Source: Eubacterium sp. UBA3782 (GTDB taxonomy: Bacteria > Bacillota > Clostridia > Lachnospirales > Lachnospiraceae). Taken from it: DNA of 23,376 bases. Made by a program: the position numbers and the translations under genes. Shown here one piece after another: positions 23,350 to 23,376 of the stretch. The stretch lies in contig DFFG01000032.1 of assembly GCA_002368795.1 (NCBI GenBank), forward strand, positions 298-23,673, given 5' to 3'. Position 1 is the first letter of the stretch; every line of letters starts with the position of its first letter. The notes under the pieces were generated by a model that searched no databases, was not told where the DNA came from, and worked only from the letters and a program-made list of their open reading frames with translations.

Positions 23350-23376
23350 GACGTACAACTCACTCGGGGTGTCCCC

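Overview
The window reads as chromosomal DNA from a gut-type, moderately GC-rich Firmicute, most likely Lachnospiraceae or a close relative. The signs are a lipoprotein solute-binding protein with an Ala/Ser-rich linker feeding a MalF/MalG-type ABC importer, a YesM/YesN-style two-component pair, a permuted GH3 beta-glucosidase of the kind known from Butyrivibrio and Ruminococcus, strong AGGAGG ribosome binding sites and several TTG starts. No phage, IS element, integrase or CRISPR array is visible.

Layout. (a) 1-232: the 3' end of one tRNA, then tRNA-Phe(GAA), tRNA-Lys(TTT) and a strong terminator. (b) 277-353: the first copy of a structured hairpin repeat. (c) 370-3604, minus strand: flavodoxin, response regulator and sensor kinase, read kinase -> regulator -> flavodoxin. 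(d) 3605-4052: a 448-bp divergent control region with a good minus-strand promoter and TGGACAAA repeats on the side of the transport operon. (e) 4053-17005, plus strand: solute-binding lipoprotein, two permeases, a six-hairpin (GH95-like) glycosidase, a GH31 alpha-xylosidase-like enzyme, a URO-D-fold protein of unknown role, and two GH29 alpha-L-fucosidases. (f) 17006-17363: two more copies of the hairpin repeat and a bidirectional terminator. (g) 17364-18083, minus strand: a DUF554 membrane protein. (h) 18321-23349, plus strand: permuted GH3, peptidase T and the tRNA thiolase MnmA.

How it fits together (inference). The kinase senses an extracellular sugar cue and the AraC-type regulator activates the divergent operon. 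The binding protein and two permeases import an oligosaccharide. No glycosidase here has a visible signal peptide, so trimming should be cytoplasmic. Fucosidases, an alpha-xylosidase-like GH31 and a beta-glucosidase-type GH3 together fit fucosylated xyloglucan oligosaccharides, but no beta-galactosidase or endoglucanase is in view, and a host glycan or O-methylated plant glycan cannot be excluded. No ATPase subunit is encoded, so a shared MsmX-type ATPase is expected from elsewhere.

Least explained items: the covarying hairpin repeat family (three copies) and the URO-D-fold protein, which lacks the usual His-x-Cys zinc motif and sits among the glycosidases.
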